DNA of 64,000 nt from Thioploca ingrica (lineage in GTDB: Bacteria > Pseudomonadota > Gammaproteobacteria > Beggiatoales > Beggiatoaceae). Position 1 is the stretch's first letter; each line of letters begins with the position of its first letter. Below are positions 44,264 to 51,879 of this stretch, one piece after another. The notes under the pieces were generated by a model that was given only the letters and a program-made list of their open reading frames with translations, was not told the origin of the DNA and searched no databases. A program made the position numbers and the translations under genes. The stretch lies in assembly GCA_000828835.1 (NCBI GenBank), contig AP014633.1:1798001-1862000 (forward strand). The letters run 5' to 3'.

Positions 44264-44647
44264 TTATTCCGGTTGTGCTTGTTCTACTAAGGCTTGTTCA
44301 GCCCGTCGACGTTGTTCAAGTTGTTCTAATTGTTGCTGTTCTATTTTTTGTTCTTGCTGTAAAGCTTGCACCCGAGCTTGGGCTTGTTTCATTAATTGTT
44401 GATATTCGAGCTTTTTTTGCTCCAACGCATATTGTTGTGCCTGTTGCTCGGCATTTTTAATCGTTTCCGCTCGGGTTAACCTTTTTAATTCCAGTTGTAC
44501 TTGGTTTTCATCTATCCCGTTGTTGGTGCCGGTTGGTGGTGTTAATGTCGAAAAATAGGCAGTTAAATCGCTTCCACTTAGCAACATACCTATTAGGGTA
44601 GCGTGGAGAATTAAAGAATAAATAACAGCAACAATTTTATCCCACAT
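44264..44647 (-). CDS. Short TolA-like protein: membrane anchor and coiled coil without C-terminal domain
   Basis: 127 residues. It begins MWDKIVAVIYSLILHATLIGML, closely parallel to MWDKTISFFNALIIHVLLLI of the full TolA, then DENQVQLELKRL (TolA: DEKQVLNAVSYF) and a Q/E/A-rich coiled coil (QQEQKIEQQQLEQLEQRRRA). It ends at 44264 without the TolA-III domain. It lies between tolR and full-length tolA, five bases after tolR, so it is surely co-translated in the operon. It could occupy TolQR complexes without reaching Pal/TolB, or be a recent partial duplication. It is not a simple frameshift of tolA because the full gene follows intact. Confidence 0.78.
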   Translation of the reverse strand: MWDKIVAVIYSLILHATLIGMLLSGSDLTAYFSTLTPPTGTNNGIDENQVQLELKRLTRAETIKNAEQQAQQYALEQKKLEYQQLMKQAQARVQALQQEQKIEQQQLEQLEQRRRAEQALVEQAQPE

Positions 44648-44652
44648 CGTCG

Positions 44653-45072
44653 TTATTGATTTAAAGGTTTGGTAAGCAATCCCACTTTTTCAACGCCAGT
44701 TTCTCTGAGTAATGACATGACTTTAACGACTTTTCCATAAGCTAATTGGCTATCTCCAGCCACTAAAACTTGTGAATTAGGGTTAAGACGCATGACGGCA
44801 GTGACTCGGGTAAGCAAAGCTTCTGTCGAAATCGGTTCCTTGTCTTCATCTAAAAATAATTGTCCTTGAGCATCCACAGTCACGATCACGAAACGATTTT
44901 GTTCCGGTACCACTGTTTCAGCTTTCTTAACGGTCGGTAACTCCACTTCAACACTTCGAGTGAGTAGGGGAGAAGTAATCATAAAAATGATTAATAACAC
45001 TAACATGACATCAATATAAGGCACCACATTCATTTCGTTCATGCGGTGACGGCGAGCACGAGTATATGCCAT
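44653..45072 (-). CDS. tolR: TolR, proton-channel component of the Tol-Pal motor
   Basis: 139 residues. One membrane helix near the N-terminus (NVVPYIDVMLVLLIIFMIT) with the conserved proton-path Asp in YIDVMLVLLI. The periplasmic ExbD/TolR domain follows (VEVELPTVKKAE, FVIVTVDAQGQLFLDE, QVLVAGDSQLAYGKVV). Standard length. Five bases separate it from tolQ upstream and from the TolA-like stub downstream. Confidence 0.94.
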   Translation of the reverse strand: MAYTRARRHRMNEMNVVPYIDVMLVLLIIFMITSPLLTRSVEVELPTVKKAETVVPEQNRFVIVTVDAQGQLFLDEDKEPISTEALLTRVTAVMRLNPNSQVLVAGDSQLAYGKVVKVMSLLRETGVEKVGLLTKPLNQ

Positions 45073-45077
45073 ATTTT

Positions 45078-45770
45078 TTAGTTACTATTGACTAGGGTGA
45101 TGGTATGGGCTTGACGTTGTAAGATGCCCGTAAATTCATCTAGAAAAGTATCGTAGCGGGTGGTTAAGCGTTCGATATCTTCCACATAATGGTTGTAAGC
45201 CATGACTGCCGGAATAGCGGCAAATAAACCCATTGCCGTCGCAATTAAGGCTTCTGAAATACCCGGTGCCACCATCGCTAAAGTCACTTGTTGCATGCCA
45301 CCCAAGGCATGAAATGAATTCATAATGCCCCAAACCGTACCAAATAAGCCAATATAGGGGCTAACCGAGCCCACGGTGGCTAATGAGGTTAAATCCGCAT
45401 CCATTTCATCGACTTCGCGATGCAACACGACTCGCATAGCGCGTTGCGAACCCTCCAATAGGGCAGAAGGACTCATATTGAGTTGTTTACGCAAGCGAAC
45501 AAATTCCATATAACCGGAAGTGAAAATACCTTCCATCCCAGTGGGTTCATCATTGGTGCTACAAACTCGACTGTAAAGTGCATTCAAATCTTTGCCTTTC
45601 CAAAAGCGATCTTCAAAGTCATCTGCGGCACGACGTGCCTTTTTCAAGTAGCGACCTTTACGCAAAATCAGGCTCCAAGAATAAATGGAAATAAGTAATA
45701 ACAATAGCATCACCATTTGCACAAGCAAACTAGCGTCTAACACTAATTGTATAAGTGATAAGTTGGCCAT
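45078..45770 (-). CDS. tolQ: TolQ, stator component of the Tol-Pal motor
   Basis: 230 residues with three membrane helices: near residues 12-30 (SLLVQMVMLLLLLISIYSWS), 130-155 (SVSPYIGLFGTVWGIMNSF) and 170-190 (ALIATAMGLFAAIPAVMAYN). The GTVWGIMNSF and GLFAAIPAVMAYN segments are hallmarks of MotA/TolQ/ExbB proteins. The 5' leader between ybgC and tolQ carries an AACTGATAACTGA repeat ending just before the ATG. Confidence 0.94.
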   Translation of the reverse strand: MANLSLIQLVLDASLLVQMVMLLLLLISIYSWSLILRKGRYLKKARRAADDFEDRFWKGKDLNALYSRVCSTNDEPTGMEGIFTSGYMEFVRLRKQLNMSPSALLEGSQRAMRVVLHREVDEMDADLTSLATVGSVSPYIGLFGTVWGIMNSFHALGGMQQVTLAMVAPGISEALIATAMGLFAAIPAVMAYNHYVEDIERLTTRYDTFLDEFTGILQRQAHTITLVNSN

Positions 45771-45775
45771 TTTTC

Positions 45776-45808
45776 AGTTGTTCAGTTGTCAGTTATCAGT
45801 TATCAAAA
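45776..45808 (-). repeat. GATAACTGATAACTG repeat in the tolQ leader
   Basis: Minus strand: TTGATAACTGATAACTGACA then ACTGAACAACTGAAAA, directly before the tolQ ATG. Related short tandem blocks lie upstream of the BepA-like gene (24052-24085) and of the trifunctional kinase gene (25128-25147). Confidence 0.6.
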
Positions 45809-45896
45809 AATTGTCTTCCTATTTTAAGAAAGCGATCAACGTTTTGTCACTACTGGAGGTCATATTTGAGGAAAACAGGTGGGTTTTTCAATGTCT

Positions 45897-46307
45897 TTAT
45901 TTATTAATTTCTTGCAATGCACTAAATAAAGTGGTTGGATAAGGTTGTGGACGCATGTTAACGACATTAATAGCGGCTAATTTAACCTGTGCCATGCAAA
46001 GGATATCGCCTTGTCGTACCACTTGTTGTTGCAATGTCATGCTCGCTTTACCTAATTTGTGGAGTTGAACCGTGATATCCAGTGCTTCATTGAATAAAGC
46101 TGGTCGAAAATAATCAATCGCAATTCTCCGTACTACAATAACTAAATTATATTGTTGCATCAAGTCAGTTAATTCAAATCCTAATTTCCGCAACCATTCC
46201 ATGCGAGCACGTTCCATATACTTGAGATAATTCGCATGGTAAACAATTCCACCGGCATCGGTGTCTTCATAATAAATCCGGATCGGTAAAGCAAATTCTT
46301 TCATCAT
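45897..46307 (-). CDS. ybgC: Tol-Pal-associated acyl-CoA thioesterase YbgC
   Basis: 136 residues, hot-dog fold. The active-site segment IRIYYEDTDAGGIVYHANYLKYMERAR contains the catalytic Asp (YEDTDAGG) and the following HANYL, as in YbgC/4-hydroxybenzoyl-CoA thioesterases. Hydrolyses short or long acyl-CoA thioesters in the cytoplasm; its link with the Tol system is through conserved operon position. It lies between ruvB (29 bp upstream) and tolQ. Confidence 0.93.
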   Translation of the reverse strand: MMKEFALPIRIYYEDTDAGGIVYHANYLKYMERARMEWLRKLGFELTDLMQQYNLVIVVRRIAIDYFRPALFNEALDITVQLHKLGKASMTLQQQVVRQGDILCMAQVKLAAINVVNMRPQPYPTTLFSALQEINK

Positions 46308-46336
46308 GACAACTCATCAACGTTGAAGAAATAATT

Positions 46337-47371
46337 TTATTTTTCAGTGGTAAATAAATCTAATGAACCGGTGGGGTTAAGACCAAAATGTTGCCAAGCT
46401 AATTTCGTTACCATACGTCCCCTTGAAGTTCGCATTAATAAACCTTGTTGGAGTAAAAATGGCTCAATGACATCTTCTATGGTGCCTTTTTCTTCGCCAA
46501 GAACAGCAGCTAAACTGTCAATTCCAACGGGGCCACCAGCAAATTTTTCCATAATCGCGAGTAATAATTTTCTATCCATCATATCGAGCCCATAATTATC
46601 CACATTAAGCAAGTCTAATGCCTTTCGTGCCACTTCTAAGGTAATTTGACCGTTAGCACGAATTTGAGCATAGTCTCGTACCCGTCGTAGTAAGCGATTA
46701 GCAATTCGAGGCGTGCCTCGGGAACGCTGTGCCAATTCTAAAGCCCCGGCGGAGTCCAGGGGAACATTTAAAATATGGGCAGAGCGAGTAATAATAGCCG
46801 CTAAGTCTTGATTATTATAAAATTCCAGTCGTTGAGTAATACCAAACCGATCACGTAAAGGGGAAGTGAGTAATCCCGCTCGAGTCGTGGCACCAATTAG
46901 AGTAAACGGTGGTAAATCTAACTTAATCGAACGAGCAGCCGGACCTTCCCCAATAATAATATCGAGTTGAAAATCTTCCATCGCCGGATATAAAATTTCT
47001 TCGACTACGGGGCTTAACCGATGAATTTCATCAATAAATAAAACGTCATGTGGTTCTAAATGAGTTAACAACGCAGCCAAATCGCCAGGACGCTCCAAAA
47101 CCGGTCCCGAGGTTTGGCGAATATTGACCTCCATTTCATGAGCAATAATATGTGCTAGCGTCGTTTTACCTAAACCCGGGGGGCCAAAAATTAATAAATG
47201 ATCCAGTGCTTCACCTCTGAATTTAGCCGCCGGAATAAAAATTTCCATTTGTTCGCGAACCCGAGTTTGACCGGCATAATCAATTAAACGTCGAGGACGA
47301 ATAGCTCTATCTATAGCTTGATCTTCAACATCATGGGTGGAGCTAATAAGGCGTTCGATTTCAACAGTCAC
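46337..47371 (-). CDS. ruvB: RuvB, Holliday-junction branch-migration helicase
   Basis: 344 residues from GTG 47371, which gives [24 protein letters not shown] and so matches the usual RuvB start; a TTG 20 codons upstream is possible but adds an unrelated leader, and neither has a good ribosome site. AAA+ motifs: Walker [10 protein letters not shown], Walker [12 protein letters not shown], sensor [11 protein letters not shown], arginine-finger region SPLRDRFGI, and the C-terminal winged helix [17 protein letters not shown]. RuvA and RuvC are not in the window, although ruvA normally precedes it. Confidence 0.95.
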   Translation of the reverse strand: MTVEIERLISSTHDVEDQAIDRAIRPRRLIDYAGQTRVREQMEIFIPAAKFRGEALDHLLIFGPPGLGKTTLAHIIAHEMEVNIRQTSGPVLERPGDLAALLTHLEPHDVLFIDEIHRLSPVVEEILYPAMEDFQLDIIIGEGPAARSIKLDLPPFTLIGATTRAGLLTSPLRDRFGITQRLEFYNNQDLAAIITRSAHILNVPLDSAGALELAQRSRGTPRIANRLLRRVRDYAQIRANGQITLEVARKALDLLNVDNYGLDMMDRKLLLAIMEKFAGGPVGIDSLAAVLGEEKGTIEDVIEPFLLQQGLLMRTSRGRMVTKLAWQHFGLNPTGSLDLFTTEK

Positions 47372-47486
47372 AGTGATAGCAGTCGATTTTGAAAGGTTTA
47401 AAGCCAGGTTAGAATTTGGGGTAGTGCCCAATGAGTAGTGATTTAACTCGGTCGCAACCAGGAGTTACAATTCCTTATTACACTAA

Positions 47487-47516
47487 AATCACTCTTACTT
47501 TAATCACTCTTACTTT
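47487..47516 (+). repeat. Tandem 15-bp direct repeat
   Basis: AATCACTCTTACTTT occurs twice without spacer in the divergent region between ruvB and the cytochrome c4 gene (47372-47709). The rest of that region is AT-rich with no recognised site. Confidence 0.8.
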
Positions 47517-47709
47517 AAGTACTACCGAACTTTATATTATATCTGTTTAAATTGACTTGTTCAAAGTAAAAACTGGTTGTTTAGGTAAGATAACTTTAAA
47601 CCGAAGTGAGTATTAGATATAATGCAAAATTCATTTTGTTTCCCTTATTAAGGAAACAAGTTTAATTTTAGCGATATCTATACTGTTCAATTCATTGATG
47701 GACCATTGA

Positions 47710-48351
47710 ATGAAGAAATTAACCTTTGCTGTTTGTATTTTATTAACAACTCATACGATTGGTTATGCCACCACTACTGCTCCCGCTTCTGCTGGACTTG
47801 TTGGTAATGCCGAAGAGGGTAAAACTAAAAGTACCAATTTAGCCTGTGTGGGCTGTCATGGCCCTGATGGTAATAGCCTTGGACCCACTTTTCCTAACTT
47901 AGCTGGACAACATGCCAGTTATATTGTGCGGCAAATACAAGCCTTTAAATCGGGAGCACGCAGTGAACCGAGTATGACACCCATGGCCATGCCGCTCACT
48001 GAGCAAGACATAGTCGATTTGGCTGCTTACTTTTCTAGTCAAACCGTTAAAATGAGCTCTGCGAGTGAAGATTCAGTTAAATCAGGGCAAAAAATTTATC
48101 GTGGTGGTAATAAAAAAACCGGATTACCCGCTTGTGCTGGTTGTCATGGGCCACAAGGTTTGGGTAATCCGGCCGCGAATTACCCGGCGCTTAGCAGTCA
48201 ACACAAAGAGTATACCGTAAAACAATTGAAAGATTATCAGAGTGGTGCACGTAAACCCGAAGGTAATGCTGCCATTATGCGTGATATTGCCACCAAGATG
48301 TCTGAAGATGAAATGAAAGTAGTCACCGATTATATGCAAGGTTTGCATTAA
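47710..48351 (+). CDS. Dihaem cytochrome c4
   Basis: 213 residues. Signal peptide to about residue 20 (HTIGYA). Two haem-binding sites, CVGCHGPDGNS at residues 46-56 and CAGCHGPQGLG near 145, each in a domain of about 90 residues repeated in sequence (NLAGQHASYIVRQIQAFKSGAR / ALSSQHKEYTVKQLKDYQSGAR), with axial Met candidates in MTPMAMPLT and ATKMSEDEM. This is the c4 family, periplasmic electron carriers to terminal oxidases. The gene precedes dsbA, whose product helps form disulfides but is not needed for haem attachment. Confidence 0.93.
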   Translation: MKKLTFAVCILLTTHTIGYATTTAPASAGLVGNAEEGKTKSTNLACVGCHGPDGNSLGPTFPNLAGQHASYIVRQIQAFKSGARSEPSMTPMAMPLTEQDIVDLAAYFSSQTVKMSSASEDSVKSGQKIYRGGNKKTGLPACAGCHGPQGLGNPAANYPALSSQHKEYTVKQLKDYQSGARKPEGNAAIMRDIATKMSEDEMKVVTDYMQGLH

Positions 48352-48374
48352 TCATTTCTTATTTAGGAAAGCAC

Positions 48375-48428
48375 AGATAGCCATCGATCTAACCGACTAA
48401 TTGAGTTAAGTTAAGTCGATGCCTATCT
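48375..48428 (+). terminator. Imperfect hairpin after cytochrome c4 gene
   Basis: AGATAGCCATCGA (48375-48387) pairs with TCGATGCCTATCT (48416-48428), 13 bp with one mismatch and a 28-nt loop, then CTTTC. The long loop makes it a weak intrinsic terminator; another role in the leader of dsbA is possible. Confidence 0.35.
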
Positions 48429-48490
48429 CTTTCAAGTAGTCACAATCGGTTCTTAGCAAAACATTTTAATTGGCCGTGAGGAGTTAATCC

Positions 48491-49183
48491 ATGATGAAAT
48501 CGCCTTGTAATTGTTTGTTAGTGGTATTATTCGCCAGTTTTTTTTTCCTAACCCAGGCTGCTTATGCTGACAGTAAGTCACCATCCAACCCCTATGCCGG
48601 TAAATACGAATTAGTCACTCCACCGCAACCAACCAGTACACCCGATAAGGTTGAGATTGTTGAACTCTTTTGGTATCGTTGTCCACATTGCTATGCCTTT
48701 GAGAAATTCTTAAGGAAAACCGGTTGGTTGCAAAAGAAACCCAATTATGTTGAATTTACTCATATGCCGGCGGTGTTTGATAAAGATAACTGGATACCGC
48801 TGGCTAAGGCTTATTATGTTGCTGAATCTTTAGGTGTTTTAGATAAAGTACACCTCCCCATTTTCGAAGCTATCCATGATAAAAGACGCAACTTGAATGA
48901 TGAGCAAGCCTTGCAAAAACTATTTAATGAATATGGTGTCAATTCGGAGGAGTTTACTAAAACCTATAAGTCTTTTGCGATAGAAACGAAAGTAAATCGC
49001 GCTAAAGACATGACTACCCGGTATGGTATTAACGGTGTTCCCGTTGTTATTGTCAATGGCAAATATCGGTTGAATAGTGAAAAAGCCGATGGTTATGAAA
49101 ACATGATGTTAGTCATTGATTATTTAGTTGAAAAAGAACATACGATTATGACAGCCGCTCGTTCTGGTGCAGCGCCTAAATAA
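48491..49183 (+). CDS. dsbA: Thiol:disulfide interchange protein DsbA
   Basis: 230 residues; ATG 48491 with GAGGAG nine bases upstream. Signal peptide to about residue 26 (QAAYA). The thioredoxin-like active site is ELFWYRCPHCYAFE near residue 62, the CPHC typical of DsbA, and the cis-proline loop is GVPVVIVNG near 195. Oxidises cysteine pairs of exported proteins in the periplasm. A strong intrinsic terminator follows immediately. Confidence 0.94.
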   Translation: MMKSPCNCLLVVLFASFFFLTQAAYADSKSPSNPYAGKYELVTPPQPTSTPDKVEIVELFWYRCPHCYAFEKFLRKTGWLQKKPNYVEFTHMPAVFDKDNWIPLAKAYYVAESLGVLDKVHLPIFEAIHDKRRNLNDEQALQKLFNEYGVNSEEFTKTYKSFAIETKVNRAKDMTTRYGINGVPVVIVNGKYRLNSEKADGYENMMLVIDYLVEKEHTIMTAARSGAAPK

Positions 49184-49237
49184 AATTGATTGGAAGAATG
49201 GAATTCACTGACACTTATTCCATTCTTCCACAATTTT
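49182..49237 (+). terminator. Intrinsic terminator of dsbA
   Basis: Perfect 14-bp stem TGGAAGAATGGAAT (49191-49204) / ATTCCATTCTTCCA (49217-49230) with a 12-nt loop, extended by AAAATTG / CAATTTT on the outside and ending in a T-rich tract. It starts at the dsbA stop codon. Confidence 0.85.
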
Positions 49238-49321
49238 ATTGTTCGACCGGGCAAACACGTCCGTTTCCCCCTACTCCTCCAAAACGGTTAAAACTCATAA
49301 AGTGCTCAATTCCACATCTGG

Positions 49322-50107
49322 ATGAAAATTTTAGAACAAACACCCATTCTCTTGACACTACAATATCGCCCGATTGGATTTTGGTTAATGGGTAGTTTGC
49401 TAATCATCATCGGTATAGGAATTTTCACTTTTGGGAGCGAAACGCCAATCTTGACTTGTTATCGAGAACGAGTAACCGCCGGTTATTGTGAGCGAACCAT
49501 TTTATATCATCGGGTTAGTTCTCAAGTTGAGCAATTTAAAATCAGTGAATTGCAAAAGATTGAAATAAAGACAGGACGGTTTCGATGGCAAGCGGAGGAG
49601 GAATCTTATCCGTCTGCGAGAGGTTATTATCATATTCTATTGTATCTAGATGGAAATAGAATATTTCCTTTATTTTTATATGGTAAGAAAAATTTTACTG
49701 AGCAAGCCGCTATTGTTGAGCACATTAAAGCTTTTCTCCATAATCCCGAGCAAATTTCGTTAATTATTAGGCGTAGTAACCGCTGGATAAGCTATCCCAT
49801 CAGTGGTGTTTTTATATTCATTGGTTTGATGGCGCAATTACGCCAAGTTATTACCGTGACGTTTGACAAACTCGGGGAACATCTCATCACTAACCAATGG
49901 CGAATATCAGGGATTCAAATGATTCAAGATCTGGATAATGTTATTGCCGTAGAAGTAGAATCAAGCTGGTTTTTGAGTCAGATCCGATTGGTACTCAAAT
50001 CCGGTGAACGTATTTCACTGACTTCTAAAAGTATCGGTAGAGTAAATAAACAAAACTTAGCTAATAACATAACTCGTTTTTTAGGGGAAAATAAGCGCTG
50101 CAGTTGA
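49322..50107 (+). CDS. Membrane protein of unknown function with PH-like segments
   Basis: 261 residues. Two hydrophobic helices: residues about 18-37 (IGFWLMGSLLIIIGIGIFTF) and about 158-175 (YPISGVFIFIGLMAQL). Between and after them are beta-rich stretches: VEQFKISELQKIEIKTGRFRW with YYHILLYLDGNRIFPLFLYG, and IQDLDNVIAVEVESSW with FLSQIRLVLKSGERISLTSK. Both pairs resemble bacterial PH-type domains, and the second looks like a repeat of the first. Ribosome site weak. Convergent with the dsrS gene, only three bases apart. No function assigned. Confidence 0.6.
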   Translation: MKILEQTPILLTLQYRPIGFWLMGSLLIIIGIGIFTFGSETPILTCYRERVTAGYCERTILYHRVSSQVEQFKISELQKIEIKTGRFRWQAEEESYPSARGYYHILLYLDGNRIFPLFLYGKKNFTEQAAIVEHIKAFLHNPEQISLIIRRSNRWISYPISGVFIFIGLMAQLRQVITVTFDKLGEHLITNQWRISGIQMIQDLDNVIAVEVESSWFLSQIRLVLKSGERISLTSKSIGRVNKQNLANNITRFLGENKRCS

Positions 50108-50110
50108 AAA

Positions 50111-51250
50111 TCACTCACTATGCCTTTGTAAAATCGCAATTTGTTCCAAAATAGGGTCAATTACGGGTGCTAATTTTTTTCGCATTAAACTTCCAACAGC
50201 CGTCGTATGGGAAAAAATCGGCCTTAATATTGAATAACCTAAACCAGATAAAATTAACATCGCCGTAATCGTCTCGCGTAATTTTGGCATCAGCGCTAAT
50301 ATCTCGCGTTGTTCAATCGAAGTGGTATCCAAACAAGTATCGCAACCATGATGAGCCCGTTCGATCAAACTTAAAATATTCATTTCATCATCATAAGATT
50401 GAGGACGAATACGGGCAAAATAATTAGCCATCACCTCGAATAAAATATTCACCACCTCTTGATTAACCGGTTTGCGCAAAACTTGCTCACTGGTTGCTAA
50501 AAAAGATTGACCGGTACTAGAAGTTACTTTAACTAATTGTATGGCAAGTTGGTTTTCTTTAACAACTAAGGGAGCTAAAGTGGCTTTAATTTGCGATGTA
50601 TCAGCACGAGCCGCTACTAAATTAGGTAAATTATCCGGTTGTGCCCACAAAAATCCGACTAAATAAGCATTTTTACTGCGTCCCTTCTTCCAAAGCGTTT
50701 GCCGAGTGACTTCATCAATTAAATTGGGCTGTAAAACCAAGCGTACCGATTCAATGATAAGATAAGCCTCTTCTTCAAAGGGTAAATATTCAACCAAATA
50801 GTGTGCTAATATTTGACCGAATTCACTATGAGCAATCTGACTATGGGTTAACAAACTGCGCGCATTATCGGAATTGGGCAACGCCCACCAAGCACGACGC
50901 GCTAATTCTGGCGTTAAACCGGGTGCATGTACGACGGCTACCACCGCTTCGGGTTCACCTAATAACAATAATTGAGCTAAGTTATCAGATTTAGCTTGTC
51001 CCATGCGGTTCCAACGTTTCAAATAAGTTGGATACCCCCCGGGTGAACCTAAAATTTGTCCAGAAATTAATTCTCTAACATAACGTAAATAAATTTCATC
51101 ACGGCAATTGGGATGCAATTGCACTTTGGCATCCCCTTTTGCTGAAAGACCGTAAACAACCATTTTTGCTTCATCAATACGGATAGCTTGTATTTGATTA
51201 GCGAGTAATACATTCAAGCGTAGATTATCTTCAGGCGTCAGTTGTTCCAT
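50111..51250 (-). CDS. dsrS: DsrS-like sulfur-oxidation-associated protein
   Basis: 379 residues, soluble, largely helical. The N-terminal MEQLTPEDNLRLNVLLANQ and the segment LGSPGGYPTYLKRWNRMGQ agree with my memory of DsrS of purple sulfur bacteria, which is associated with the dsr operon and sulfur-globule oxidation; no enzymatic role is established. A Cys pair in HHGCDTCLDT lies near residue 300. The C-terminal end has a possible hydrophobic helix (ITAMLILSGLGYSILRP). No other dsr gene is in the window, so it is detached from the main operon. The assignment rests on recalled similarity only. Confidence 0.65.
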   Translation of the reverse strand: MEQLTPEDNLRLNVLLANQIQAIRIDEAKMVVYGLSAKGDAKVQLHPNCRDEIYLRYVRELISGQILGSPGGYPTYLKRWNRMGQAKSDNLAQLLLLGEPEAVVAVVHAPGLTPELARRAWWALPNSDNARSLLTHSQIAHSEFGQILAHYLVEYLPFEEEAYLIIESVRLVLQPNLIDEVTRQTLWKKGRSKNAYLVGFLWAQPDNLPNLVAARADTSQIKATLAPLVVKENQLAIQLVKVTSSTGQSFLATSEQVLRKPVNQEVVNILFEVMANYFARIRPQSYDDEMNILSLIERAHHGCDTCLDTTSIEQREILALMPKLRETITAMLILSGLGYSILRPIFSHTTAVGSLMRKKLAPVIDPILEQIAILQRHSE

Positions 51251-51490
51251 AACTTATGGCTAAATAAAATTAAAAGATGAGATCAAAGTAACCAGTTTGC
51301 ACCAGGTTGGGTCAATACCATTTAAAAATCAATTTTGACCTACCAATAGCCGGTCATGCTCCATTACCAAAATAGTTTAACAAAAAGTAGTACCCATTGG
51401 GTGATCACTTATAATAGCAGACATCAGTAAACGAATTAATTAGGAAAATATTTCTAAACCTCAAAATGATCACCCAGGAGAATATTATCT

Positions 51491-51877
51491 ATGGTTCATA
51501 AAGTGATTAATACACCTCATGCTCCTCAAGCAATAGGAACTTATTCACAAGCGATTAAAGTCGATAGAACGGTTTATCTGTCTGGACAAATTCCTTTAGC
51601 ACCCAGTACGATGACTTTGGTGAATGGTGATATGGCTAGTCAAATTCGACAAGTCTTTGATAATTTACGCGCGGTTGCGCAAGCGGCGGGTGGTGATTTA
51701 ACTGATGTGGTGAAACTCAATGTGTTTTTAACGGATTTAACCCATTTTACTCTGGTTAACGAGATTATGGCGGACTATTTTCAGCCACCCTATCCCGCTC
51801 GAGCAGCGGTTGGAGTAGCCGCTTTGCCCAAAGGGGCTGCCGTGGAAATGGACGCTATTTTAGTTCTGCCAGCTTAG
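51491..51877 (+). CDS. ridA: RidA/YjgF enamine-imine deaminase
   Basis: 128 residues, full family length. Signature segments: [28 protein letters not shown], and near the C-terminus [22 protein letters not shown] with the substrate-binding Arg in YPARAAVGV and Glu in VEMDAI. Hydrolyses reactive 2-aminoacrylate and similar imines produced by PLP enzymes. AGGAG precedes the start by about ten bases. The recG gene begins two bases after its stop, so the two are co-transcribed. Confidence 0.93.
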   Translation: MVHKVINTPHAPQAIGTYSQAIKVDRTVYLSGQIPLAPSTMTLVNGDMASQIRQVFDNLRAVAQAAGGDLTDVVKLNVFLTDLTHFTLVNEIMADYFQPPYPARAAVGVAALPKGAAVEMDAILVLPA

Positions 51878-51879
51878 TT

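Noticed and set aside
44264-44647. Frameshifted first half of tolA
   Set aside because: A complete tolA with its own start and membrane helix follows 46 bp later, so this is a separate short paralogue.
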